Below, piece by piece: positions 17,511 through 28,165 of a DNA stretch of 64,000 nt. Under the pieces are notes generated by a model that was not told the origin of the DNA, made no database searches, and was given only the letters and a program-made list of their open reading frames with translations. The DNA lies in contig NZ_LMQW01000001.1 of NCBI RefSeq assembly GCF_001425485.1, forward strand, positions 30,107 through 94,106, in the 5' to 3' direction. A program made the position numbers and the translations under genes. The stretch comes from Aureimonas sp. Leaf427. Its GTDB lineage: Bacteria > Pseudomonadota > Alphaproteobacteria > Rhizobiales > Rhizobiaceae. Numbering within the stretch: the first letter of the stretch is position 1; each line of letters starts with the position of its first letter.

Positions 17511-18027
17511 TCGCCGTGCGAAGTCCGGTAGGCGGAAATGCCGCCTGCCGCAACGAGAGAACGTCGTGACGTGCGAGGACACGGGCACGGGACCTCGACT
17601 CATCCGCCAAGCGGTTCCGGCGAAAGTGCCCAGAGATGGTCCTGCTTTTCGGACCAACTGGCGGAGATTGAGGAGAATGGAGCGCGGTTGTGGTTATGCC
17701 GCTAGTTTCTGAACGGTCTCGCTCATCGCATCGCCTTCGTTCGGTGCCGCATCCTGCAGGCTGGTATTCTACTCTCAATATTATGGCAGCTGATCCAAGT
17801 GCCAACGCCTTGCCAAGCTTCAGCGCCGGTCTCTGCCCCGCGCAAGGCCGGAAGCGTCCGAGAATGCTCGCCGCAGCGTGCCGATCGTACCGGGACCAAA
17901 CCTCCGATAGCCTGCCGGCAAAAGCCGCCCCGTGCCAACGCGCCGGCTCCACCCCGTCGCCCGCCGCGTCTCACTCCAAAGGCCCCGCCTTGAGGCGCAC
18001 GCGGTTTTCCGCTACGGGAGCCTTGGC
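17511..18027. other. Intergenic region, no gene recognised
   Basis: 517 bases between the protease gene and the tRNA. A GC-rich hairpin at 17526-17549 just after the stop codon may end the protease transcript. The open frames here have no ribosome-binding sites or family features. Confidence 0.4.
17526..17549 (+). terminator. Hairpin after the serralysin gene
   Basis: Arms GGTAGGCGG and CCGCCTGCC (one G-U pair) around a five-base loop, 15 bases after the stop codon. No U-run follows, so factor-independent termination is uncertain. Confidence 0.35.
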
Positions 18028-18103
18028 GGGCCTGTAGCTCAATGGTTAGAGCCGGCGGCTCATAACCGCTTGGTTGGGGGTTCGAGTCCCTCCGGGCCTA
18101 CCA
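18028..18103 (+). tRNA. tRNA with CAT anticodon, probably tRNA-Ile2 (lysidine type)
   Basis: A complete cloverleaf of 76 bases with an encoded CCA: acceptor GGGCCTG pairing with CGGGCCT, D arm GCTC..GAGC, anticodon stem GGCGG/CCGCT around the loop CTCATAA (anticodon CAT), and T arm GGGGG-TTCGAGT-CCCTC. The stem GGCGG and the segment CGCTTGG after the anticodon resemble tRNA-Ile2 (in which TilS converts C34 to lysidine) more than elongator tRNA-Met. This assignment is by resemblance and should be tested. Confidence 0.9.
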
Positions 18104-18181
18104 AATCTGCATGAATTGATGGGCTAACTGGACCGGTTCGCCAGCCATGTTTCGCATTCGTTTGCGGACGTTTGGCGAACC

Positions 18182-18580
18182 TCACATTCCGGCAGGCCGC
18201 TCCGGCAGCCGCTCGATGATCCTGGCGCCCTGACACGGCACGACCGTCCGGTTCGGACGCTGCTCCCCCGCCGCCTTGCATGCAGCGACCGCCACGACGC
18301 CGTTGTTCGCCATCGCCATGATCTCGCCCGGCGTCTGACGAGCGGGACCCCACTCGCTGATGACGTAGCAGCAGGGCACCGCCTGTCCGCTTGCCGGAAC
18401 GCCGACGCGAGACGCTTGCCGCACAAGAGGACAAGGCCGGCAACGATCTGCCGGTGCCCAGTCCAGCCGATCGCCCTGGCTTTTTCGGAGAGCCACAACG
18501 GCGGGTGTAAATGGGCCATCGTCGCCGCGTCCTTCGTCACGCGTGATCCATGGAAACAGACCACCCGACGACGCCGACAC
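18182..18580 (-). CDS. Possible hypothetical protein, start and frame uncertain
   Basis: Of the overlapping minus-strand frames between the tRNA and the LuxR gene, this one has the most protein-like C-terminal half: AVPCCYVISEWGPARQ, then EIMAMANNGVVAVAACKAA, with four Cys. Its N-terminal 50 residues look unlike coding sequence. A neighbouring frame has a signal-like stretch (IVAGLVLLCGKRLASA), so a frameshifted small secreted protein is possible. No family recognised. Confidence 0.35.
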   Translation of the reverse strand: MSASSGGLFPWITRDEGRGDDGPFTPAVVALRKSQGDRLDWAPADRCRPCPLVRQASRVGVPASGQAVPCCYVISEWGPARQTPGEIMAMANNGVVAVAACKAAGEQRPNRTVVPCQGARIIERLPERPAGM

Positions 18581-18583
18581 ACC

Positions 18584-19678
18584 TCAACGGCTTCGCAGCA
18601 CGAGCCCAACGAGCAGCGCAACCAGTTCGCCGTGCCGATGGACCCCGGTCTTCCGGAAGATCGCCTTCGTATGCGTCTTGACGGTGTTGAGGCTGAGGCC
18701 GAGTGCCTTGGCGGTTTCCTCCGCCGAACGGCCCGATGCCAGTTCCCGCGCGACGCGTGCCTCCGCCCGCGTCAGATCGAACAGTCCGGAAAGGACGCGC
18801 ATGTCGGGAGGACCGAACGTGCCGACCGTGGTGACGATCATGACCGTGATCGCGGCGGAGAAAACGTCGCGAGCGTTGCGTCGGACGGGGACGAGTTGGA
18901 TGACGAGTGGTGGCGTCCCGTCCCCGGCCGCGACGGGTATCGACAGCACCTCCGGCGTGGCGCCTGGCTTGAGACGCTGAACCATCGCTTGCAGGAGCTT
19001 GTTGGCGTCCGCATTCTGGAGGTGGAGACGGTCGCCCCAGCCCGTTCGAATCCGCGGCGCGAGCGCCTCGAGCTCCTGGTTCATCGCAAGGCATCGTCCG
19101 CCCTCGCCCAAGACGGCGGAGGGAAGGCCAAGCGAGGCCAAGGTTTGCGTGACCGTCTTTGCTTCTTGGAAGGCGAGGCGCGTCGTCATGAACGAAGCGC
19201 GTGCGAGATCGGACTTCAGTCGGTTCAACCGATCGATATCCGATGGGGTGAAGGGACCGAGATCATGCCGCCTCAAGAGATCGAACATCAACGTCGATCC
19301 GGCCGGCTCTTGGAAGAAGGCACCGGATGTCCACCCGAGACCTCTGGGCCTTAAGAAGGCTGTGTAGATCGGATCGACCTCGAGTTCGTCGATCGTCATC
19401 AGGTCGACGTCCCGCATGAAGACGGCCTCCCCGGTAGCCATATGCCGCTCCATCCGAACGTTCTGGGACGGCAGGTCCGTCCGCAGGAACTCCGCCAAGG
19501 GTTCGGCGATGACCGGGCTGCATACGGCGCGAAAGGAGCCGTTCGACGAGATCGACATCAAAGCCGTCGAGAAGGCGCCTACCTCCGCGCTGATCAGATC
19601 GCAGCTCTCCGGCCAGAGTTCCGGTATGATCGCGGCTTCGTAGATGCGATCTCGAAGCATCTCGTCATGTTCATTCAT
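18584..19678 (-). CDS. LuxR-type transcriptional regulator
   Basis: 364 residues. The C-terminal 60 residues form a LuxR/FixJ helix-turn-helix (LTRAEARVARELASGRSAEETAKALGLS in two parts, then LNTVKTHTKAIFRKTGV). The N-terminal 280 residues are a sensor region that I cannot assign; it lacks the conserved Trp/Tyr/Asp pattern of an acyl-homoserine-lactone pocket as far as I can see, and there is no receiver domain. It is transcribed away from the alpha-oxoamine-synthase-like gene across a 279-base spacer, a common arrangement for a regulator and its target. No luxI homologue is in the window. Confidence 0.82.
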   Translation of the reverse strand: MNEHDEMLRDRIYEAAIIPELWPESCDLISAEVGAFSTALMSISSNGSFRAVCSPVIAEPLAEFLRTDLPSQNVRMERHMATGEAVFMRDVDLMTIDELEVDPIYTAFLRPRGLGWTSGAFFQEPAGSTLMFDLLRRHDLGPFTPSDIDRLNRLKSDLARASFMTTRLAFQEAKTVTQTLASLGLPSAVLGEGGRCLAMNQELEALAPRIRTGWGDRLHLQNADANKLLQAMVQRLKPGATPEVLSIPVAAGDGTPPLVIQLVPVRRNARDVFSAAITVMIVTTVGTFGPPDMRVLSGLFDLTRAEARVARELASGRSAEETAKALGLSLNTVKTHTKAIFRKTGVHRHGELVALLVGLVLRSR

Positions 19679-19878
19679 ACGCCAAGACAGCCTTCCATAA
19701 GCGCGACTCGATACGCGTCGCCGAGGCGGGAACCTGGCGCAACAGAAATCAACCCGGATGAAGCTGGAGCTCGATTCCGCATACGCGAAAGGTCGACACC
19801 CGAGGAACGCGATGCCTCAACCGGCGACATCGATCGAGCCGACCTTAAACCGCTCCTTTCAAGGAACTAGTGGGTATT

Positions 19879-19894
19879 TCACCCTCTAGGGTGA
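19879..19894. promoter_or_regulatory. Inverted repeat TCACCCT-CT-AGGGTGA between luxR-type and AOS genes
   Basis: Perfect 7-base arms with a 2-base spacer, 64 bases before the start of the alpha-oxoamine-synthase-like gene, in the divergent promoter region. The size and symmetry suit a LuxR-type dimer; that this regulator binds here is inference. Confidence 0.4.
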
Positions 19895-19957
19895 GGCCGA
19901 GCATTTGCATCGTCGTTAGAACTTCCCTGTGCGCGAAGAGCATGACGGGAATGAACA

Positions 19958-21305
19958 ATGACGGCCTTGCAGACTATCGAGGCAATAGCCGACGTCGATG
20001 GCCCATCGGAACGCCTGCTGACTGGCGTCATAAAGGACCACTTCGCGGGGCATGAGCAAGACCTCATCAAACGGTGGTTGCCTATCGCCGCTTGGCTCGA
20101 CGATCGATGCGACCTCGGACTCGATCCCTACCAGAAGGCGTCTTCGGGCCCGATAGCCCCGATCGTATTCGGCTCATTTAGGGACGGCTCCGCCTTCTCC
20201 GGAGTGAACTTCGCGAGTCAGGACTACCTCTCGCTTTCGTCGCATGAACGTCTCATGCAGGCCACTCATGACGCTGCCCCTGGAGTTCGGCGTTCACAGC
20301 GCGGGCTCGTCGATCCTGATGGGTGGCTGCGAGATGTCTCAGCGGCTCGAACGGGCACTGGAAGACTTTCTCGGCTATCTGGAAGTCACCCTGTTTCCCA
20401 CGGGATGGACGGCGGGATACGGCATCGTGAAGATGCTGGCCCAGCCGGGCGATCATATCGTCATCGATTTTCTGGCCCATGCCTGCCTTCAGGAAGGGGC
20501 TACTTGTTCGGGCGCCACGGTTCACAGGTTCCCGCATCTCTCGAACGCCTCCGTGCGAAAGCATCTCGCCCGCATCCGAGCTGCACAGCCCGCTGCGGGC
20601 ATCCTCGTGGTCACGGAAACGCTGTTCTCGATGGACAGCGACAGTCCCGACATTGTCGAGCTACAGGCGATCTGCACCGATCACGGCGCGACCCTGGTCG
20701 TCGACTGCGCGCACGATCTCGGCTGCATGGGCGAGACAGGAAGAGGCATCCTCGAGGTCCACAACATGGTCGGCAAGGTCGACGTTCTGATGGGCTCCTT
20801 CTCCAAGACCTTCGCCCAGATCGGAGGTTTCGTCGCGACCCAGCATTCGGGCATGCGGACGGCCATGAGGGCTGCCTGCGGTCCCCAGACGTCTACGAAC
20901 GCGATGACTCCGATCCAAGCCGCGGTGGTTCTGGAAGCACTGAACATCGTGACGGGTCACGAAGGCGCGGTACGTCGCAAGCGCCTCGCGGCAAACGTCG
21001 ACTACCTTCGGGAGCGCTTGCGCGAAAGCGGCTTCGCCACGCCGGGCGAGCCCAGTGCGATCGTGCCCGTCGTCGTCGGCAACAGCGGGACGGCCCGCCT
21101 CATGACGCGCCACATGATCCGCAACGGCGCGATCGTGAATCTCGTCGAATATCCAGCGGTGGCACGGAGCAAGTCGTTCTGGCGGGTCCAGGTCATGGCC
21201 GACCACGAGCGCGAGCATATGGATGCCTTCGTCGCCTGTGCGATCGAAGCACGAACTCTGTGGGGGGCTTCGTCGCAGAATGCCCCCGCGTTCGAGGCGT
21301 CGTAG
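19958..21305 (+). pseudogene. Alpha-oxoamine-synthase-like PLP enzyme, broken by a one-base insertion
   Basis: PLP enzyme of the aminotransferase fold-I alpha-oxoamine synthase group (KBL, BioF, serine palmitoyltransferase and CqsA relatives), which condense an amino acid with an acyl-CoA. The N-terminal part (to NFASQDYLSLSS, HERLMQATHDA) reads from an ATG at 19958. The rest reads in the next frame: GVHSAGSSILMGG, LFPTGWTAGYG, LVVDCAHDLGCMG, and the PLP lysine in MGSFSKTFAQIGGF, ending at 21305. Deleting one C from the run at 20277-20280 joins them as THDAALEFGVHSAG, a normal family sequence. The lesion may be a true frameshift or a homopolymer error. The joined protein would be about 448 residues. 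Which substrate it uses is not inferable. Confidence 0.82.
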
Positions 21306-21624
21306 TCTTCGCCAACCCGACAGCTCGCCGTATTCGACGCGCTTGCACGCAGGTGAAGAGCTGCGGTCGACCGTTCCGGTCTTCGTGCAATTCTTATTTC
21401 GCCGTTGACATGCCCGCGAGTGCCTTCGCACTCACGGTGGGGCACAAACAGCGGGCGTCACAGGCTCGCCCGTCAGGAACTCGACACCGTTCCCATACCT
21501 GACGGCCGCCCCGGGCTTATCGTCCGGGCCTACCAGCGCAGGGCCGTTTTCCCCGGCCGGCACCGGTCGTCATGCCTGCACCATCCGTTGCGGGGCCAAA
21601 TAGCCTCCCCTCGCCCCAGACGAC
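21306..21624. other. Intergenic region, no gene recognised
   Basis: 319 bases between the PLP-enzyme gene and a small minus-strand gene. I see no RNA gene or strong hairpin with a T-run. Confidence 0.4.
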
Positions 21625-21828
21625 TTAGCTCTTCTTCATCACAGGCACGCAAGTTCCGAGCGGCAGGCCGGATAGGCGTGGGGTCCAGCCGGCCTTTGCG
21701 GCGCCGCCGCGAACGCGGAGCGCGTCGTAGGTCGCTTGGCATTCCTCGATCGAGGCGAAGTGCTGCGGGATCTCGACCACGCCGGAAATGCCGTAGTTCA
21801 GGTAGAGAAGCACGTAGGCGATCGTCAT
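21625..21828 (-). CDS. Small hypothetical protein
   Basis: 67 residues (MTIAYVLLYLNYGISG at the N-terminus, then a segment with two Cys, ending PVMKKS). The sequence is well balanced and protein-like, with an ATG but only a weak purine stretch upstream. It lies 62 bases downstream of the VanZ-like gene on the same strand, so it may be in its transcript. No family recognised. Confidence 0.55.
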   Translation of the reverse strand: MTIAYVLLYLNYGISGVVEIPQHFASIEECQATYDALRVRGGAAKAGWTPRLSGLPLGTCVPVMKKS

Positions 21829-21890
21829 CGGCGAATTCTCGAAACGGGTCGGATAGCAGTACAGCACCTGCCCAAGGTTCTTGCCAGCTT

Positions 21891-22241
21891 CTAGAGACCC
21901 AGGCGCAGCCGAAGCTTGTTCGCCGTCCAGCCGAGCATCACGCCGATCAGCGCGCCCGCCGCCTTGACGATGGCGTCGTTCAGATGGGCGTGGCGCGTCG
22001 GCGAAAGCTCCTGGAGAAGCTCGAAACCGCCGGATGCGATCACCACGCCGCAGCCGACGAGAAACCAGCTCCGGGGATAGGCGAGGACGAAGAGCGCGGC
22101 CATCAGCATGAAGGCGGCGGCGCGATCGAAGTTCACCGGCAGGGGATCGGACGGGCGCAGATCGAGCGGCGAAAGCGTCACGAAGAGCACGGCCGCGAGA
22201 GCCATCCAGGCGGCGAGCTGGAACATTCGGGTCAAGGTCAT
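21891..22241 (-). CDS. VanZ-like membrane protein
   Basis: 116-residue protein with about four hydrophobic helices and the VanZ-like arrangement: FVTLSPLDLRP after the first helix, then a Gly-rich helix with FELLQELSPTRHAHLNDAIVKA in two parts, then a Gly-rich last helix. The acidic/histidine FE-LQ-x(5)-R-H-A-x-x-x-D pattern is typical. The start MTLTRMFQLAAW is chosen because upstream codons are not protein-like; no clear ribosome-binding site is seen. Family function is poorly known: VanZ gives low teicoplanin resistance in enterococci, but most relatives have other, unknown roles. Confidence 0.72.
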   Translation of the reverse strand: MTLTRMFQLAAWMALAAVLFVTLSPLDLRPSDPLPVNFDRAAAFMLMAALFVLAYPRSWFLVGCGVVIASGGFELLQELSPTRHAHLNDAIVKAAGALIGVMLGWTANKLRLRLGL

Positions 22242-22424
22242 GGCCGAACGATAAGGAGAACCCCGACATTGTGCAATGCACCATGCACAAGGTGCGCTGG
22301 CCGGTCGGGCCTCGGCCCGGCTCGGCCGCCGAGGGGGGAGGCCTTGGAAAATCCGCGCCGGGGATTTGGCCACATTCGGCGGCGATGGCTGGGCATCGAA
22401 CCTCGATCATCCGCCTGGAGCCTC

Positions 22425-23216
22425 ATGTTCATGACACAGACCCTTCGCCCGCAGCGTTCCGCCCTTCGTTCCGGAGCGTCCGGCCTTCTCGTCGCTCTTA
22501 CGACCTTCGGCTTCTGCGCAGCGGCGAATGCGCAGGAGAAGGCGCCGGAGCCGCCACGGCAGATCACGGTGACGGGAACCGGCGAGGCCAGCGCCAAGCC
22601 CGATCTCGCTCTTTCCAGCCTGACGGTGCTGCGCATCGCGCCGACGGCGGGCGCCGCGCTCGAGGAGGCGAACAAGGCGATGAGCGATGTCGTCGAGGCG
22701 ATGAAGGCGCTCAAGATCGAGCCGCGCGACCTGCAGACGAGCGGCTTCCAGATCTCCCCGCAATATCGCTATGACAACGGCCAGGACGGCACGCAGACGC
22801 CGCCGCAACTGGTCGGCTACGAGGTCCGCAACACGCTGTCGGTGCGCATTCGCGATCTTTCCGCGGTCGGCACGATCCTCGACCGCGCCATCGCGCTCGG
22901 CGTGAACGAGGGCAACGGCATCCAGTTCACGATCGACGATTCGACGAAGCTGCGCAGCGAAGCCCGCCGCAAGGCGGTGGAGGATGCGCGCGAGACCGCC
23001 GCGACGCTCGCGGAAGCCGCCGGCGTGACGCTCGGACCCGTCGTCTCGATCGATGTCTCCAGCGATGCGATGCCGCCGCTTCCCATGCCCATGCAGATGG
23101 CCCGCATGGCTGCGGCGGCCCCCAAGGAGGGCGGCGATTCGATGCCCGTCGAAACCGGCGAGAACACCGTCAACGCCAATGTTCGGATGGTCTTCGCGAT
23201 CGGCGGCGGCTCCTGA
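22425..23216 (+). CDS. SIMPL-domain (DUF541) periplasmic protein
   Basis: 263 residues. After a signal peptide ending near ANAQ, the SIMPL/DUF541 domain begins with RQITVTGTGEASAKPD. It continues with helical segments (ALEEANKAMSDVVEAMKAL), GYEVRNTLSVRIRDL, GVNEGNGIQFTIDD, KAVEDARETAATLAEAAGV and a final strand NTVNANVRMVFAIGG. The family (Brucella BP26 and relatives) forms periplasmic oligomers linked to oxidative-stress tolerance. The start is either ATG at 22425 or at 22431; GGAG lies just upstream. A much longer in-frame extension to 21405 is not coding. A strong hairpin follows the stop. Confidence 0.88.
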   Translation: MFMTQTLRPQRSALRSGASGLLVALTTFGFCAAANAQEKAPEPPRQITVTGTGEASAKPDLALSSLTVLRIAPTAGAALEEANKAMSDVVEAMKALKIEPRDLQTSGFQISPQYRYDNGQDGTQTPPQLVGYEVRNTLSVRIRDLSAVGTILDRAIALGVNEGNGIQFTIDDSTKLRSEARRKAVEDARETAATLAEAAGVTLGPVVSIDVSSDAMPPLPMPMQMARMAAAAPKEGGDSMPVETGENTVNANVRMVFAIGGGS

Positions 23217-23232
23217 AGACGACCGCGTCGAA

Positions 23233-23258
23233 GGGGGAAGCGGACGTCCGCTTCTCCC
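23233..23258 (+). terminator. Perfect hairpin after the SIMPL-domain gene
   Basis: GAAGCGGAC/GTCCGCTTC is a perfect palindrome, extended by GGGG/TCCC, starting 17 bases after the stop codon. No long U-run follows. Confidence 0.55.
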
Positions 23259-23272
23259 TCTGAATCCACGCG

Positions 23273-23302
23273 AAAAAGGCGGCACCGGTGAGGTGCCGCC
23301 TT
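23273..23302 (-). terminator. Rho-independent terminator for the minus-strand gene at 23353
   Basis: The 11-base arms AAGGCGGCACC and GGTGCCGCCTT flank a 5-base loop. On the minus strand a run of T follows the stem, so it ends the small secreted protein gene upstream of it. Confidence 0.75.
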
Positions 23303-23352
23303 CCGATGTGTCAAGAGCCGCGCCGCCTAGCGCTGGCCGACCGTAAGAATCG

Positions 23353-23733
23353 TTAGCGCACGTTCAGGACGGGGCAGCCGCGCTCCTGGGCGAAGCGCAC
23401 GGAGACGAGGCGGCCGCGCTTCCAGCCATCCACCACGACGGCGCGGCGGTTGTCGCGAACGATCTCCGGCCGGCGCAAGCCGAAGCGGCTGGCCTTGCGC
23501 AGCGCCTGTCCCGCCGAGCAGGAGCCGCGGTCGTAGCGCCGGTCGTCCCGGTCCCCCCGGCGGTCCCAGCGATCGCCGCGGTCGTGATACTGGGCGAGTT
23601 CGATGCCGGCCATCGGCGAGGTCGTAATCGTAATGCGCGCTTCGCTGGCAGAGGCGGTCGCGGCGCTAAGGCCAAGGGTCGTGGCGGCGATCGTACCGGC
23701 GACGAGAAGGCTGCGGCCAAGGGATGTGAACAT
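23353..23733 (-). CDS. Small secreted basic protein, unknown
   Basis: 126 residues with a clear signal peptide (MFTSLGRSLLVAGTIAATTL, to about ASASEA). An Asp/Arg-rich linker follows (HDRGDRWDRRGDRDDRR), then a compact C-terminal domain with two Cys (GSCSAGQALRKASRFGLRR, ERGCPVLNV). The ATG has a near-perfect AAGGAGA ribosome-binding site. Similar short secreted proteins with this Cys-pair C-terminus are common in Rhizobiales, but I know no function. Ends at a good terminator. Confidence 0.7.
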   Translation of the reverse strand: MFTSLGRSLLVAGTIAATTLGLSAATASASEARITITTSPMAGIELAQYHDRGDRWDRRGDRDDRRYDRGSCSAGQALRKASRFGLRRPEIVRDNRRAVVVDGWKRGRLVSVRFAQERGCPVLNVR

Positions 23734-24015
23734 GGATGTCTCCTTCCGAAAGATGCGGACCCCGATGGCCGCAGATGATGGAAGGCACTGTGACGGACCC
23801 TCGCTGAACGGCAGCGGAAGGGCCCGTTCATCAGTCATTCAGACGCTTCAGGCCTGCGCTATTTAAAGCCGGCCGCTCGTCTGCTCCGTCCCCTCGCCGT
23901 TTCGAAATCCGCCGCCCGCCATCCGGAGCCATCCCGCTTTCGGGGCACCGTTCCTTTGCTGCACTGCAACCAGCTCGCCTGCGAAACGTTCACTCGCCAA
24001 ACAGGGATCGACCGA

Positions 24016-24915
24016 ATGGTATTGCCGGAATCCGCGCGCCTTCACCGCATGCTTCGCTATATCGGCTGGCCGCTGGCGCTGCTGCTCGCCTGGGACATCG
24101 TGGTGACGCTCGGCTACGTCTATTCCCTCGACGTCTTCATCGATCTGCCGGCCCTACCGATGACGCTGCTCGGCTCAGCGCTGGCGCTGTTCCTCGGCTT
24201 TCGCAACAACCATGCCTATCAACGCTGGTGGGAGGCGCGCACGCTCTGGGGCGCCATGGTCAACGCATCACGCTCCTTCGGCCGCTCCGCCTTCCATCTC
24301 ATCGACAAGTCGGCCGCCAGCCGCGAGGTTCGCCATACGCTTGTCACGCGGCAGATCGCCTATGTGCACGCCCTGCGGTGCCATCTGCGCCGCCAGCCGA
24401 GCTTCGAGGAGATCGGCGAGTTTCTCGCACCCGACGAGGTGGAGGAGCTTCAGGGCGTCGCTAACGTTCCGAACGCGATCCTGAACGAGACCGCAGCCAT
24501 GGTGGCGGAGGCGGCGGACAAGGGGTGGATCGACTCCATCCGCCGCGTCCAGATCGAAAGCCTTCTCGTCGATATGAGCAATGCCCAAGGGGGCATGGAG
24601 CGCATCAAGAACACGCCGCTTCCGCGCGAATACGACTACTTTCCGACCTTCTTCACCCAGCTCTTCTGCGTCCTCCTGCCGATCGGCCTCGTCGACGGCC
24701 TCACCGTCTACACGCCGATGGCCTCCTTCATCGTCGGCTTCATGATGCTCGCCATGGACCGCGTCGGCGCGGACCTGCAGAACCCGTTCGACAACCGAGC
24801 GCACGACGTTCCGCTGACCTCGATCTGCCGAACGATCCAGATCGATCTCGAACAGCTTCGGGGAGAGAAGGCGGTGGCCGCGCCCGTTCGTCCGGTCGAG
24901 AACGTCCTCTGGTAG
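24016..24915 (+). CDS. Bestrophin-family membrane protein (anion channel-like)
   Basis: 299-residue member of the bestrophin/UPF0187 family, which form pentameric anion channels in the inner membrane. The features seen are the N-terminal helices, the conserved ALALFLGFRNNHAYQRWWEAR signature (RNNxxYxRWWEAR) after the second helix, the TLWGAMVNASRSF segment, a paired C-terminal helix region (LLPIGLVDGLTVYTPM), and a C-terminal block DLQNPFDNRAHDVPLT (NPF/D motif). The start MVLPES is chosen by homology; AGGG precedes it by about ten bases. An upstream in-frame ATG at 23956 is less likely. Confidence 0.87.
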   Translation: MVLPESARLHRMLRYIGWPLALLLAWDIVVTLGYVYSLDVFIDLPALPMTLLGSALALFLGFRNNHAYQRWWEARTLWGAMVNASRSFGRSAFHLIDKSAASREVRHTLVTRQIAYVHALRCHLRRQPSFEEIGEFLAPDEVEELQGVANVPNAILNETAAMVAEAADKGWIDSIRRVQIESLLVDMSNAQGGMERIKNTPLPREYDYFPTFFTQLFCVLLPIGLVDGLTVYTPMASFIVGFMMLAMDRVGADLQNPFDNRAHDVPLTSICRTIQIDLEQLRGEKAVAAPVRPVENVLW

Positions 24916-25010
24916 GGGCGAAGTCCGGCGGGGCTTTCGGACGACATCGTCGCGACACAGCGCGGAAACAGAGATGTCTTAATCTTCGGACGTTGCCGTG
25001 AACCAACCGG

Positions 25011-25478
25011 ATGCACGTCATGCCGATTGCCCTCGCCCGCCTCCTCGATGCCAAGCTCTTCCTGATCTTCGCCCGGATCGTGCTTACCTTCGTTTTCTGG
25101 GGCGCCGGGCTGGGAAAGCTTATCGACTTTCAGGGCGGTGCCGCCGAGATGGCCTATTTCGGCCTCGAACCCGCCGGCCCGGTCAACGCCCTCGTCGTCG
25201 CGACGCTTCTCGTCGGCTCGGCGCTCGTCATTCTCGACCGTCATGCCTGGCTCGGCTGCGGCATGCTCGCGGTCTTCACCGCCCTCACCATTCCCCTCGT
25301 GCATCACTTCTGGTCGATGAACGGAGAGGAGGCGCTCGCCCATTTCCATACGGCGGCGGAGCATGTGACGGTGATCGGCGCCCTGATGGTCATGGCGATC
25401 CTGTCACGCCGGACCTCGCCGAAGGCCGTCCGCGCCGGCGCTTCGGGCCCGGCCTTCGCCGATGGGCGCACCGGCTGA
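25011..25478 (+). CDS. DoxX-family membrane protein
   Basis: 155-residue protein with four hydrophobic helices and the DoxX layout: RIVLTFVFWGAGLGKLIDF at the first helix, a short loop with GLEP, a second helix rich in Gly/Leu, and a third segment with LVHHFW. DoxX-type proteins are inner-membrane components of unclear biochemical role, in some bacteria linked to redox or sulfur stress. Start either at 25011 or at the second ATG, 25020. A bidirectional terminator follows. Confidence 0.8.
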   Translation: MHVMPIALARLLDAKLFLIFARIVLTFVFWGAGLGKLIDFQGGAAEMAYFGLEPAGPVNALVVATLLVGSALVILDRHAWLGCGMLAVFTALTIPLVHHFWSMNGEEALAHFHTAAEHVTVIGALMVMAILSRRTSPKAVRAGASGPAFADGRTG

Positions 25479-25495
25479 CCGCGCGCCTTCACAAA

Positions 25496-25533
25496 CGAAA
25501 AGGCCGCCTGCGAGATCGCGGGCGGCCTTTTCG
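25496..25533. terminator. Bidirectional Rho-independent terminator
   Basis: 13-base arms CGAAAAGGCCGCC and GGCGGCCTTTTCG around a 12-base loop. It has T-runs on both strands and serves the convergent DoxX gene (plus) and the rpoD-hlyU transcript (minus). Confidence 0.85.
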
Positions 25534-25559
25534 TCTTTCGGAGGATGCTGCCGGACTCT

Positions 25560-25859
25560 TCAGTCCCGGAAGAGTGCGTCGCCCTGTTCGTCGATCAGCT
25601 GGCGGCCCTTGCGAAGCGCGGAATGGGCGGCCTCGTCGGCGGTCTGGAAGACGTCGGCGCGCACGAAGCGATGCTCGCGCCGCGCCTCGCCCGATCCCTT
25701 CGAGACCGTTCCGGCCAGCCGGTACTGCCCGCCCTCCTTGATCGGCGTCGCCTCGATCAGAAGATCGCGATAGGTTTCCTCGGCGACGGGCGCCGACGGG
25801 CCGGAGGGCGTGGCGGCGGCTTTTTCGCCGCCGCCGAAGAGCTTCTTCAGAAAGGACAT
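25560..25859 (-). CDS. HlyU-family protein
   Basis: 99-residue protein of the HlyU family (PF10115), as seen from MSFLKKLFGGG at the N-terminus and the conserved core: YRDLLIEATPIKEGGQYRLAG, EHRFVRADVFQTADEAA and QLIDEQGDALF. Named for a haemolysin activator of Vibrio, the Rhizobiales members are short and of unproven function. The gene begins 7 bases after the rpoD stop codon, so it is co-transcribed with rpoD. Ends at a strong terminator. Confidence 0.85.
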   Translation of the reverse strand: MSFLKKLFGGGEKAAATPSGPSAPVAEETYRDLLIEATPIKEGGQYRLAGTVSKGSGEARREHRFVRADVFQTADEAAHSALRKGRQLIDEQGDALFRD

Positions 25860-25866
25860 GCCGGCG

Positions 25867-27849
<1,983 letters not shown>

Positions 27850-28165
27850 TCGTTTCCGTCTCCAGTTCGCGCGCCAAGCCCGCTGCAGTCCGAGCCGGCC
27901 GCGCAAGGCTGGGGCGTCGCGTTCCCGACCTTAGCCGCAGACCGTTAACGTCCGCTTAACCATATTGCGCATCGCCGCTCGTCGCGGTCCCACGCACCAT
28001 GGCGCCTGTAAGAAGGCGCAATGCCCATCGATTTCAAGTTCGCCGTCGCACGAAAGGTTCTAAAAAGAGTTCCCATGCCGCCCGAAAGCCGCATCCGTAC
28101 GCTACCGACCTCTTCAGCCCCATGAGATCCAGCCCATAGCGCCCTTTACGCACGAATGCGAGATT
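27850..28165. other. Intergenic region between dnaG and rpoD
   Basis: 316 bases, no gene. It should contain the rpoD promoter; an AT-rich patch with GTTAAC and TTAACC lies at 27945-27965. No recognisable heat-shock promoter can be claimed by eye. Confidence 0.4.

Noticed and set aside
18584-19678. Considered as a classical acyl-homoserine-lactone LuxR receptor
   Set aside because: I do not see the conserved autoinducer-pocket residues, and there is no luxI homologue in the window.
21405-22424. In-frame upstream extension of the SIMPL-domain protein to 603 residues
   Set aside because: The extension is Arg/Ser/Gly-rich and antisense to the VanZ-like and a small hypothetical gene; the signal peptide begins only at about 22425.
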